Assembly: GCF_010384365.1 (NCBI RefSeq)
Contig: NZ_CP048397.1
Location: 5,456,001 to 5,520,000 of the forward strand
Direction: 5' to 3'
DNA: 64,000 bases
Source: Streptomyces sp. S4.7
GTDB lineage: Bacteria; Actinomycetota; Actinomycetes; Streptomycetales; Streptomycetaceae
Shown: positions 8,852 to 16,456 of the stretch, in pieces
Layout: each line of letters begins with the position of its first letter
How positions within the stretch are numbered: the stretch's first letter is position 1
Program-made: the position numbers and the translations under genes
Notes under the pieces: model-generated
Told to the model about the DNA's origin: nothing
Database searches by the model: none
What the model saw: only the letters and a program-made list of their open reading frames with translations

Positions 8852-10369
8852 GTGACCGTCACTGAACACGTGTCGCTCGTCCCGTACGAGGACGCTCTCG
8901 CGACGTACGACCCCGTCATGGGCCTTGAGGTCCATGTCGAGCTCGGCACCAGGACGAAGATGTTCTGCGGCTGCTCCACCGAGCTGGGCGCCGACCCCAA
9001 CTCGCAGACCTGTCCCACCTGTCTCGGCATGCCGGGGGCGCTCCCGGTCGTCAACGCGATCGGCGTGGAGTCGGCCGTCAAGATCGGTCTCGCGCTGAAC
9101 TGCGAGATCGCCGAGTGGTGCCGGTTCGCCCGGAAGAACTACTTCTACCCGGACATGCCGAAGAACTTCCAGACCTCCCAGTACGACGAGCCGATCGCCT
9201 ACAACGGCTATCTGGACGTTCAGCTGGAGGACGGGGAGATCTTCCGTGTGGAGATCGAGCGCGCCCACATGGAGGAGGACACCGGCAAGTCGCTGCACGT
9301 CGGCGGCGCCACCGGCCGTATCCAGGGCGCGTCTCACTCCCTGCTGGACTACAACCGCGCCGGCATCCCGCTCATCGAGATCGTCACCAAGCCGATCGAG
9401 GGCGCCGGGGCGCGTGCTCCGGAGGTCGCGAAGGCGTACGTGGCGGAGCTGCGCGAGCTGATCAAGGCGCTGGACGTCTCCGAGGCCCGTATGGAACAGG
9501 GCCAGATGCGCTGCGACGTCAACCTGTCGCTGCGCCCGCACGGCCGTTCGAAGTTCGGCACGCGCTCGGAGACGAAGAACGTCAACTCGCTGCGGAGCGT
9601 GGAGCGGGCGGCGCGTTACGAGATCCAGCGGCACGCCGCGGTTCTCGACGGCGGCGGCACGATCATCCAGGAGACCCGGCACTTCCACGAGGAGGACGGT
9701 TCCACGACGTCCGGCCGTGTGAAGGAGGAGGCGGAGGACTACCGGTACTTCCCCGAGCCCGACCTCGTCCCGGTCGCTCCCCCGCGCGAGTGGGTGGAGG
9801 AGCTGCGCGGCGGTCTGCCGGAGCTGCCCCGGCTGCGGCGTAAGCGGCTTCGCGAGGAGTGGGGCGTCTCGGAGCACGACATGCAGTCGATGCTCAACGC
9901 GGGCGCGGTCGAGCTGATCACCGCCACCGTCGAGGCCGGCGCCCCCGCCGACCAGGCGCGCAAGTGGTGGATGGGCGAGCTGGCGCGCAGCGCCAACGAG
10001 AGGTCCACGGACCTCGCGGCGCTCCCGATCACCCCGGCGCAGGTCGCCCGGGTGGCGGAACTGGTCACGGCGGGCGATCTGAACGACAAGCTGGCCCGGC
10101 AGGTCCTGGAAGGTGTCCTCGCGGGCGAGGGCGACCCGGACACCGTCGTCGAGAAGCGCGGCCTGAAGGTCGTCTCCGACGAGGGCGCGCTGGGCACGGC
10201 GGTGGACGAGGCGATCGCGGCGAACCCGGCGATCGCGGACAAGATCCGCGCGGGCAAGATCGCGGCGGCGGGCGCTCTGGTGGGAGCGGTCATGAAGGCC
10301 ACCCGAGGCCAGGCGGACGCGGCACGGGTACGCGAGCTGATCCTGGAACGCCTGGGCGCGGAGGGCTGA
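8852..10369 (+). CDS. gatB: Aspartyl/glutamyl-tRNA amidotransferase subunit B
   Basis: A 505-residue GatB, the tRNA-binding and kinase/transamidase subunit. The N-terminal cradle motif YDPVMGLEVHVEL is at about 19-31. Zinc-type cysteines follow (CGCSTELGADPNSQTCPTC, about 43-61). Later come the ERAHMEEDTGKS, DYNRAGIPLIEIVT and YRYFPEPDL motifs and a C-terminal YqeY-like tail from about 360. The GTG start at 8852 has GAGAGGGAAAG upstream. It closes the gatC-gatA-small gene-gatB operon. Confidence 0.97.
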   Translation: MTVTEHVSLVPYEDALATYDPVMGLEVHVELGTRTKMFCGCSTELGADPNSQTCPTCLGMPGALPVVNAIGVESAVKIGLALNCEIAEWCRFARKNYFYPDMPKNFQTSQYDEPIAYNGYLDVQLEDGEIFRVEIERAHMEEDTGKSLHVGGATGRIQGASHSLLDYNRAGIPLIEIVTKPIEGAGARAPEVAKAYVAELRELIKALDVSEARMEQGQMRCDVNLSLRPHGRSKFGTRSETKNVNSLRSVERAARYEIQRHAAVLDGGGTIIQETRHFHEEDGSTTSGRVKEEAEDYRYFPEPDLVPVAPPREWVEELRGGLPELPRLRRKRLREEWGVSEHDMQSMLNAGAVELITATVEAGAPADQARKWWMGELARSANERSTDLAALPITPAQVARVAELVTAGDLNDKLARQVLEGVLAGEGDPDTVVEKRGLKVVSDEGALGTAVDEAIAANPAIADKIRAGKIAAAGALVGAVMKATRGQADAARVRELILERLGAEG

Positions 10370-10398
10370 GAGGGGGTCGGTGAACGGTCTTCGATTCC

Positions 10399-10424
10399 GG
10401 GCGGGCCGCATGTGCGGCCCGCCC
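10399..10424 (+). terminator. gatB terminator hairpin
   Basis: A perfect inverted repeat follows gatB: GGGCGGGCCGC (10399-10409) pairs with GCGGCCCGCCC (10414-10424) around a 4-base loop. No T tract follows, as is usual for Streptomyces terminators. Confidence 0.75.
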
Positions 10425-10444
10425 GGCGTGTGAGGACACACCCT

Positions 10445-10653
10445 GCCCGTCCGGCGTTCGAGGACGACCGCGGCCGGTGGTCGCCCAACCCTGTCAACGC
10501 TCCTGGCACATCGAGCCCGTCCGGCGTCCGGGGACAGGCGCGGCCGGTGGTCGCGTATCGCTGCCAGGGGCCCTGGCATGTCCAGTCCGTCCGGCGTTCG
10601 AGGACAGGCGCGGCTCGTGGTCGCGCGACCCGGCCAACGATCCCCGCCCCAGG
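10445..10653. repeat. Three tandem ~70-bp repeats in the gatB-transporter gap
   Basis: Units start at 10445, 10515 and 10585, exactly 70 bases apart. Each begins with GYCCGTCCGGCGTYCGRGGA and continues with a CGCGGCCGGTGGTCGC-like block. The second half of each unit is more variable. A degenerate partial copy lies just upstream at about 10421-10440. No open reading frame in the block looks real. The whole 10370-10790 gap (421 bases) holds the gatB terminator, these repeats and a short leader to the next gene. Confidence 0.85.
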
Positions 10654-10790
10654 CACATCCGCCTCCCCGCGCACCCCGCCGGGGACGTTGCGGGGCAGAC
10701 CCGCGCGCGGGCCGTAAGTTGGGCGGGCGTCGCGCCCGCGACCGCTCCGTCCCCCCACCCGCACCAGCGAGAAAGGCCGCGGCGCCGCCC

Positions 10791-12025
10791 GTGAACAGCC
10801 TCGTCGCCGAGATCGTGTCCGTGGGGCTCCTGCTCGGCGTGCTGGTCTTCGCCGTCGCGCGGCCGAGGGGACCGCCCGAGGCCCCCGCCGCCGGGCTGGT
10901 CGTCGTACTCGGCGCCGTCTCACCCGCCGAGGCGTGGGAGCAGACCCACACCCTCCTGCCCGTCGTCGGGTTCCTCGCGGCCATTCTCGTCCTGGCTCAA
11001 CTCTGCGACGACGACGGTCTGTTCGACGCGGCAGGCGACATCGTCGCCCGGTTCTGCGGCGGGCACCCGCGCCGTCTGCTCGGCGGCGTCTTCGGCGTCG
11101 CCGCCGTCACCACCGCCGTACTGAGCCTCGACGCCACCGTCGTCCTCCTCACGCCCGTCGTCTTCGTGACCGCGAGCCGGGTCGGAGCCCACCCCCGCCC
11201 GCACGTCTACGCCTGCACCCACCTCGCCAACTCCGCGTCACTGCTGCTCCCCGTCTCCAATCTGACCAACCTTCTCGCGTTCACGGCCAGCGGTCTCTCC
11301 TTCACCCGGTTCGCCCTGCTCATGACGCTCCCGTGGCTCGCGGCGATCGCCGTCGAGTACGTCGTCCTGCGCCGCTTCTTCGCCGCCGACCTGGCCGTCG
11401 TGGCGCACCCTCCCAAAGAGGTCGAGCCGCGAGCCGTACCGACGTTCACGCTCGTCGTCCTCGGCCTGATACTCGTCGCGTTCGCCGTCACCTCCCTGAT
11501 CGGCATCGAACCCCTCTGGGCGGCCTGCGCCGGTGCGGCCGTGCTCGCCGCCCGCGCGCTGCGGCGCCGACGCACCACGGTCCCCGCCCTCTTCCGCGCC
11601 GCGTCCCCGCTCTTCTGCCTCTTCGTGCTCGCGCTGGGCATCGTCGTCAAGGCCGTGTCGACAACGGCCTCGACACCGGAATCGACCGGATCCTCCCGAA
11701 CGGCGAATCCCTGACCACCCTGCTCGTGATCGCCGCCGTCGCCGCGCTCCTGGCCAACCTGATCAACAACCTGCCCGCGATCCTGGCCCTGCTGCCCGTC
11801 GTCGCTCCCGCGGGCCCCGGCCCCGTACTCGCCGCGCTCATCGGGGTGAATCTGGGCCCCAACCTCACGTACGTCGGTTCCCTCGCCACTCTCCTGTGGC
11901 GGCGTGTCCTGCACGAACACGATTCCGCGCCCTCGCTGGGGCAGTTCACCCGGCTCGGACTGCTCACCGTTCCCGCGACGCTGATCGCTTCGACCGTCGC
12001 TCTGTGGGGCACGCTCCAGTTGTGA
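10791..12025 (+). pseudogene. ArsB/NhaD-type (ion transporter superfamily) permease, frameshifted
   Basis: A polytopic membrane transporter of the SLC13/ArsB-NhaD class, split between two frames. From GTG 10791 the first frame encodes about 290 residues of membrane segments (VSLGLLLGV-like start, then LDATVVLLTPVV and THLANSASLLLPVSNLTN). It goes out of frame at about 11655-11660 and stops at 11714. The rest (DNGLDTGIDRILP ... NLINNLPAILALLPV ... GVNLGPNLTYVGSLATLLW) continues in another frame to 12025. One missing base in the codons for KAV-VDNG explains the break. The INNLPA and NLGPN motifs are family hallmarks. It is either a real frameshift mutation or a sequencing error. Its end overlaps the next gene (GTGA). 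Confidence 0.8.
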
Positions 12026-12486
12026 GTGACGTGAAGACAACCGCCCTCGTCTGGATCAGTCCGTCCACCTGGCCCGCGTGCGTCGACGCGGCGCGGGACA
12101 GGGCGCCGGACGACCACGTCGTGCTGCTGCACGTGGGTGACGACCGGATCGCCGCCGAGGCGCACCGCGCGTACGCGGGGCTGCTCGGCCGTGGCCACGG
12201 GCCCGAGCGCGACCCCGGCAGCCGACTGGAGGCGCTGTCCGGCGTGGCGGGCGCCGACCTCCTTGAGGAGGCCGCGCACCGCCTCGGCCGGCCCTGCGAA
12301 CTGCTCGACCGGCACGGCAGTCCACAGGAGGAGGTCGTCCGCGCGGCGGCCGACGTGGACCTGCTGATCTGCGCGCGCGACGGCGACCCCGACAGACCGG
12401 GTCCGCACAGCCTCGGCCCCGAGTCCCGCTTCGTGGTCGATCACGCGCCGTGCCCGGTCCTGTTGGTGTGGCCGCACCGGAACTGA
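12022..12486 (+). CDS. Universal stress protein-like domain protein
   Basis: A 154-residue protein with the alternating strand/helix layout of the UspA fold. It has ALVWISPSTWPACVDAARD at the N-terminus and, at the end, a DLLICARDGD strand and an HAPCPVLLVW strand, the usual last strand of the family. The ATP-binding GxxGxxxxG loop of classic UspA is only partly recognisable (SLGPESRFVVDHAPCPVLLV), so nucleotide binding is uncertain. GTG 12022 overlaps the transporter stop, so translation is coupled. GTG 12031 is an alternative start. It probably acts with the upstream permease, as universal-stress domains often follow transporters. Confidence 0.65.
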   Translation: MSDVKTTALVWISPSTWPACVDAARDRAPDDHVVLLHVGDDRIAAEAHRAYAGLLGRGHGPERDPGSRLEALSGVAGADLLEEAAHRLGRPCELLDRHGSPQEEVVRAAADVDLLICARDGDPDRPGPHSLGPESRFVVDHAPCPVLLVWPHRN

Positions 12487-12523
12487 GCGGCGGCGCCCAC
12501 CGGCCCGGTGCGACAATCCCCGC

Positions 12524-13078
12524 GTGACCACAGAGAAGACAGAGAACGCGGAGCACGCGCAGAGCGCGGAGAGCGGGCCGGGCAGGGACGAGCTGCTGGC
12601 CGAAGCCGTCGCACTGCGCACCCGCGGGGAGGCGGAGCAGGCCCGGGAGCGACTGGTGGCCCTCGCCGACCGTTACCCCGGCGACGCCGTGATCGCCTAT
12701 CAGACCGCCTGGACCCACGACGGCCTGGGCCTGGAGGCGGAGGCCGTCGCCTACTACGAAACCGCCCTGGCCGGAACGGACTTGTCGGACGAGGACCGAC
12801 GCGGCGCGCTGGTCGGTCTCGGCAGCACGTTCCGCATCCTCGGCCGGTACGAGAAGGCCGTGGAGACCCTGCGGGGCGGGCTGGCGGAGTTTCCCGACGA
12901 CGGCGCCCTGCGGACCTTCCTGGCGATGGCGCTGTTCAACACCGGGCAGCACGACGAAGCGATGCGGATCCTGCTGGAGCTGCTCGCCTCGACCAGCGAG
13001 GACCCCGGTGTGCGTTCCTACCGCTCAGCCATCAGCCACTACGCCAAGGACCTGCGCGAGGTCGTTCAGGGCCCGTGA
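12524..13078 (+). CDS. Tetratricopeptide-repeat protein
   Basis: A 184-residue soluble protein of TPR-like helical repeats. Repeat-like units are visible at about 25-58 (ALRTRGEAEQARERLVALADRYPGD), 59-92 (AYQTAWTHDGLGLEAEAVAYYETAL), 97-130 (GALVGLGSTFRILGRYEKAVETLRGGLAEFPDD) and 131-160 (LRTFLAMALFNTGQHDEAMRILLELL). The first 20 residues are polar and disordered. It begins at GTG 12524 and is 37 bases from the previous gene. It is likely a protein-interaction scaffold. No partner is evident. Confidence 0.85.
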   Translation: MTTEKTENAEHAQSAESGPGRDELLAEAVALRTRGEAEQARERLVALADRYPGDAVIAYQTAWTHDGLGLEAEAVAYYETALAGTDLSDEDRRGALVGLGSTFRILGRYEKAVETLRGGLAEFPDDGALRTFLAMALFNTGQHDEAMRILLELLASTSEDPGVRSYRSAISHYAKDLREVVQGP

Positions 13079-13086
13079 GCGTGCCG

Positions 13087-13267
13087 CTGGGCCCTGTCTT
13101 CAAAGTGGCGTCGTCCGCCCGCAGGGCGGGGCTCACGGCGTCCGGTGCGTGCGATCGCAAGGCGGAGGATCGCATCCGTTCTGTGCGTACTCGGGCGAGT
13201 CCGACAACGCGGCGGGCGTGCGTGCCAGGCGTCGTGAGCCAGACGCCAGTTCGAAGACAGGACCTAG
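13087..13267. mobile_element. MITE-like element with 26-bp inverted repeats
   Basis: A 181-base non-coding element bounded by imperfect 26-base inverted repeats at 13087-13112 and 13242-13267, matching at 22 of 26 positions. The shared core is CCTGTCTTC...TGGCGTC. The inside contains no plausible gene and includes smaller repeats around GGATCGCA. The outer ends read CTGG and CTAG. The right repeat covers the stop codon of the reverse-strand NAD(P)-binding gene, so that gene may have gained its present end from the insertion. There is no transposase, so it would be non-autonomous. Confidence 0.7.
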
Positions 13268-13881
13268 GGGTACAGGTCCCGGCCGTACGTCGCGGGGTCG
13301 TCCAGCGCGTCCAGGACGAGGTCGGCGAGGTCCGCGTAGGTCGTACGGGGCGCGAGGCCCCGGTGCGGCGTGAACGACCGGGACCGGTTGCCCCGCGCGG
13401 GGCCGTGGTGCAGCACCCCGGACCGTACGACGGTCCAGTCCAGACCGCTGGTGAGGATCACCGCGTCCTGCGCCTCCCGTTCCCGCAGGAGGGGGCGGGC
13501 CGTCGCCCGGTAGAGGGCGGCGATGGTCCGGCCCGAGAGGCCGCGTACGTGCGAGCCGTAGCCGGCCTCCGAGACGACGATCAGCCGCCGTACGCCGGGC
13601 TCGCGCATCGCGTCCACGATCAGTTCGGTGCCGCGTGAGTACAGAGGCGTCGTCCGGTTGCCCTTGAGGCCGAAGGCGATCACCGCGACGTCGGCTCCGG
13701 TGAGGGCGTCGGACACGGCGCTCTCGTCGAAGGGACTGCCGGTCACCACCCGGTCGACGGGGGCGCCGCCGAGCCGCGCGGGGTCCCGCACCTGTGCGGT
13801 CGTGCGGTGCCCGGAGCGTGCGGCGGCGGTGAGGAAGGCTTGTCCGGTACGCCCGGTGGCGCCGAACACGGTGACATTCAT
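13264..13881 (-). CDS. NAD(P)-binding (NmrA/SDR-a5-like) protein
   Basis: A 205-residue atypical short-chain dehydrogenase. The Rossmann motif VFGATGRTG is at residues 5-13. A DVAVIAFG strand lies near 68-75 and a VRRLIVVSEAGYGS segment near 97-110. It looks like the NAD(P)H-binding proteins related to NmrA and flavin reductase. It has no obvious catalytic Tyr-Lys pair. The ATG at 13881 gives the Rossmann motif right at the N-terminus. The stop codon lies within the inverted repeat of the adjacent MITE-like element. Divergent from the phospholipase gene. Confidence 0.85.
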   Translation of the reverse strand: MNVTVFGATGRTGQAFLTAAARSGHRTTAQVRDPARLGGAPVDRVVTGSPFDESAVSDALTGADVAVIAFGLKGNRTTPLYSRGTELIVDAMREPGVRRLIVVSEAGYGSHVRGLSGRTIAALYRATARPLLREREAQDAVILTSGLDWTVVRSGVLHHGPARGNRSRSFTPHRGLAPRTTYADLADLVLDALDDPATYGRDLYP

Positions 13882-14093
13882 GGGCCGGCTGTTCCTGTCG
13901 TCTTCATGGGTCTTCTCATCATGGGTCCCATCATCGGCCCCGCCCGTGTTCGGCCCGCGAGGGCTTCTTCGGGAGGTGCGGTCGGCGGACCCGCACAGCT
14001 TGCGCCACGGGGCGTCCGGACCGCTACGGATCGGCCCGGACCCCGCGGCCGGAACGCGCTTCGACATGGCGCCGGCGGGGGCGACTCCCGGAC

Positions 14094-14126
14094 GTTCACC
14101 GGCGGGCCGTCCATGGGTCTTCCCGC
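14094..14126 (+). promoter_or_regulatory. PHO-box-like PhoP site upstream of phospholipase C
   Basis: Three consecutive 11-base units resemble the Streptomyces PhoP direct-repeat consensus (GKTCAYYYRSG). Unit 1 is GTTCACCGGCG at 14094-14104, matching 10 of 11 positions. The units at 14105-14115 and 14116-14126 match about 8 of 11. The third unit overlaps the -35 position relative to TAGCTT at 14143-14148, the arrangement expected for PhoP-activated promoters. Confidence 0.5.
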
Positions 14127-14142
14127 CGCCACCTGCGGTGGC

Positions 14143-14148
14143 TAGCTT
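14143..14148 (+). promoter_or_regulatory. Candidate -10 element of phospholipase C gene
   Basis: TAGCTT lies 17 bases after the weak hexamer TTCCCG (14120-14125), which is inside the PHO-box-like repeat. The TTG start is 32 bases further on. Confidence 0.4.
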
Positions 14149-14180
14149 CCGGGCCGTAGCACCTGACTCGGGAGGACCTC

Positions 14181-16328
14181 TTGGCCACTGACATCTCACG
14201 GCGCCGGCTCTTCGCGCTCGGCGGTGGCGCCGTCGGCGCCGCCGCGGCGGGCTCCCTGCTGCCGCCGTCCCTGCGGGCCGCCATCGCCGCCGGGGCGCCG
14301 GCCGGGGGACTGGACGCCGTCAGACATGTCGTGGTGCTGATGCAGGAGAACCGGTCGTTCGACCACTACTTCGGCACGCTGCGCGGCGTACGCGGCTTCG
14401 GGGACCGCAACGCCGTGGAACTGCCCACCGGCCGCCCCGTGTTCGCCCAGCCGAGCGCCGCGCCCACGGCGCGGGGCGACGACGACACGACCGTCCTGCC
14501 CTTCCCCGTACGCGACGCCGCCGAGGCGCAGCACAAGGACCTTCAGTACATAGGCGACCTCGACCACTCCTGGAGAGGCGGCGCCAAGGCGTGGAACAAC
14601 GGCTGGATGGACGGCTGGGTCTCCGCCAAGACCGCCGCCACCATGGCGTACTACGACCGCGCCGACATCCCGCTCCACTACGAGCTGGCGGACACCTTCA
14701 CCGTCTGCGACGCCTACCACTCGTCGATCCACACCTCCACGAGCCCCAACCGCAACCATCTGTGGAGCGGTTGGACCGGCCACGAGGCCGACGGGCGGCG
14801 CGCGGTCGGCAACGACGCGTACGACGAGGGCAGGCACCCCGGCTACGCGTGGCCCACGTACGCCGAGCGGCTGGAGAAGGCCGGGCGGAGCTGGAAGACG
14901 TACACCGAGTGGGAGAACTTCACCGACAACAACATCGAGTTCTTCACCTCCTTCAAGAAGATCGCGCGCAAGGCGCTCGCCAAGGCCCGTGAGCTCGAAG
15001 GCGCCGGCGACTTCGGCTACATGGAGTCCTTCTACGCCGCCGTGCGCGAGACGGACGACCCCGCCGTACGCGCGAGGCTCCTCGCCGCGCTCGACGAGGG
15101 TGTGGAGGCCCTGACCGCCCGCGAACGCTCGCTCTTCGAACGCGGGCTGCGGCGCGTCGAGTCGGGCACCCTCGCCGCGGCGTTCCGCGCCGACGTGGCC
15201 GCCGGGCGGCTGCCCGAGGTGTCGTACCTGGTGCCGTCGGCGGTCGACTCCGAGCACCCCGGCGCCTCCTCACCGGTCGCCAGCGCCGGCCTCGTCCACC
15301 AGGTGCTGGACGCGCTCGGCTCGCACCCGGAGGTCTGGCGGCACACGGTCGTACTGATCAACTACGACGAGAACGACGGCTTCTTCGACCACGTGCCGCC
15401 CCCCGTGCCGCCCGTGGACGACCCCGACGAGCGCTGGGAGGGCCGTCCGACGGGGCTCGGCATCCGTGTACCGCTGCTCGTCGTCTCGCCCTGGACCGTG
15501 GGCGGTTACGTCTGCTCGCAGGTCTTCGACCACACGTCGGTCGTCCGCTTCCTGGAGACGTGGACCGGCGTGAAGGAACCCAACATCACGCCGTGGCGGC
15601 GCGCCGTCACCGGCGATCTGACGTCCGCTTTCGACTTCGGACGGGGCCGGCCGCGCCCGGACGTCGAACAGCCGGGGCCCGTCCCCCCGTTCACGGGGCG
15701 CTGGCGGCCCGTGCCGCCCACCGTGCAGCGGATGCCGGTGCAGGAGCCCGGCACGCGCCCCGCCAGGCCGCTGCCGTACCAGCCGGACGTCCACGGCCGC
15801 CTCGCGACGGGCGATGCCGGGGAGCGGGTCCTGCGGCTCGAACTGCGCAACACGGGCCGGGCGAGCGCGCACCTGGCGCTCTATCCGTACGAGGGCGAGT
15901 TCGACGTCCCGCAGCACCGGGACGTCAGGGGCACGGCGCACTGGACGGTGCCCCTCACCGGCGACGCCTACCGCTTCACGATCACCGGCCCCAACGGCTT
16001 CCGCCGTGAATTCGCCGGCCCCGTCGCGGGCGGCGGCGCCGAGGTCACCTCGTCCGTCGACCACCACGACCGCGATCTCCATCTCACCCTCCGTAATGAG
16101 GGTGATCTGCCCCTCACCTTCACGGTGCGCTCGCTCGGTTACGCCGACGAGGCCGATCTCCGTGACTGGAAGCGCGAGTTCACGGTCAAGCCGGGACGGC
16201 GCCGCAGCGTGGTGCACTCGGCCGCGGACGCGCACGGGTGGTACGACATCGAGGTGACGGCGGGCCGGGGCTTCCGGCGACGGCTGATGGGGCACATCGA
16301 GAACGGCAAGCCGAGCGTTTCCGGCTGA
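14181..16328 (+). CDS. Tat-exported phosphocholine-type phospholipase C
   Basis: A 715-residue secreted phosphoesterase of the alkaline-phosphatase superfamily that cleaves phospholipids to diacylglycerol and a phosphorylated head group. It starts at TTG 14181 after GGGAGGA. The N-terminus has a twin-arginine signal (SRRRLFALGGGA, residues 6-17, then an Ala-rich core). The family signature VVVLMQENRSFDHYFG lies at about 49-64. A second metal-binding motif NYDENDGFFDHVPPP is near 393-407. Two C-terminal beta domains (about 530-620 and 620-715) are typical of bacterial phospholipase C. The upstream PHO-box-like repeats suggest phosphate-starvation control, so its role may be phosphate scavenging. 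Confidence 0.92.
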   Translation: MATDISRRRLFALGGGAVGAAAAGSLLPPSLRAAIAAGAPAGGLDAVRHVVVLMQENRSFDHYFGTLRGVRGFGDRNAVELPTGRPVFAQPSAAPTARGDDDTTVLPFPVRDAAEAQHKDLQYIGDLDHSWRGGAKAWNNGWMDGWVSAKTAATMAYYDRADIPLHYELADTFTVCDAYHSSIHTSTSPNRNHLWSGWTGHEADGRRAVGNDAYDEGRHPGYAWPTYAERLEKAGRSWKTYTEWENFTDNNIEFFTSFKKIARKALAKARELEGAGDFGYMESFYAAVRETDDPAVRARLLAALDEGVEALTARERSLFERGLRRVESGTLAAAFRADVAAGRLPEVSYLVPSAVDSEHPGASSPVASAGLVHQVLDALGSHPEVWRHTVVLINYDENDGFFDHVPPPVPPVDDPDERWEGRPTGLGIRVPLLVVSPWTVGGYVCSQVFDHTSVVRFLETWTGVKEPNITPWRRAVTGDLTSAFDFGRGRPRPDVEQPGPVPPFTGRWRPVPPTVQRMPVQEPGTRPARPLPYQPDVHGRLATGDAGERVLRLELRNTGRASAHLALYPYEGEFDVPQHRDVRGTAHWTVPLTGDAYRFTITGPNGFRREFAGPVAGGGAEVTSSVDHHDRDLHLTLRNEGDLPLTFTVRSLGYADEADLRDWKREFTVKPGRRRSVVHSAADAHGWYDIEVTAGRGFRRRLMGHIENGKPSVSG

Positions 16329-16406
16329 ACCGTAATTCTCCCCTCCGGCCGATCGAAGGCCAGGTCAACACTGTGTGAGTAACCCCACCAAACGGGCAAA
16401 CGATCA

Positions 16407-16425
16407 CGATTCGATGTCAGAATCG
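16407..16425 (+). promoter_or_regulatory. Small inverted repeat upstream of MMPL gene
   Basis: CGATTC (16407-16412) and GAATCG (16420-16425) form a 6-base dyad with a 7-base spacer, about 32 bases before the TTG start of the transporter. A possible operator. No local regulator gene is adjacent. Confidence 0.3.
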
Positions 16426-16456
16426 GGCTCTCCGAACCACGCAGGGGAGCAGACCG

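Noticed and set aside
10445..10653. CRISPR array
   Set aside because: Repeats are 70 bp and tandem without distinct unique spacers, and no cas genes are present.
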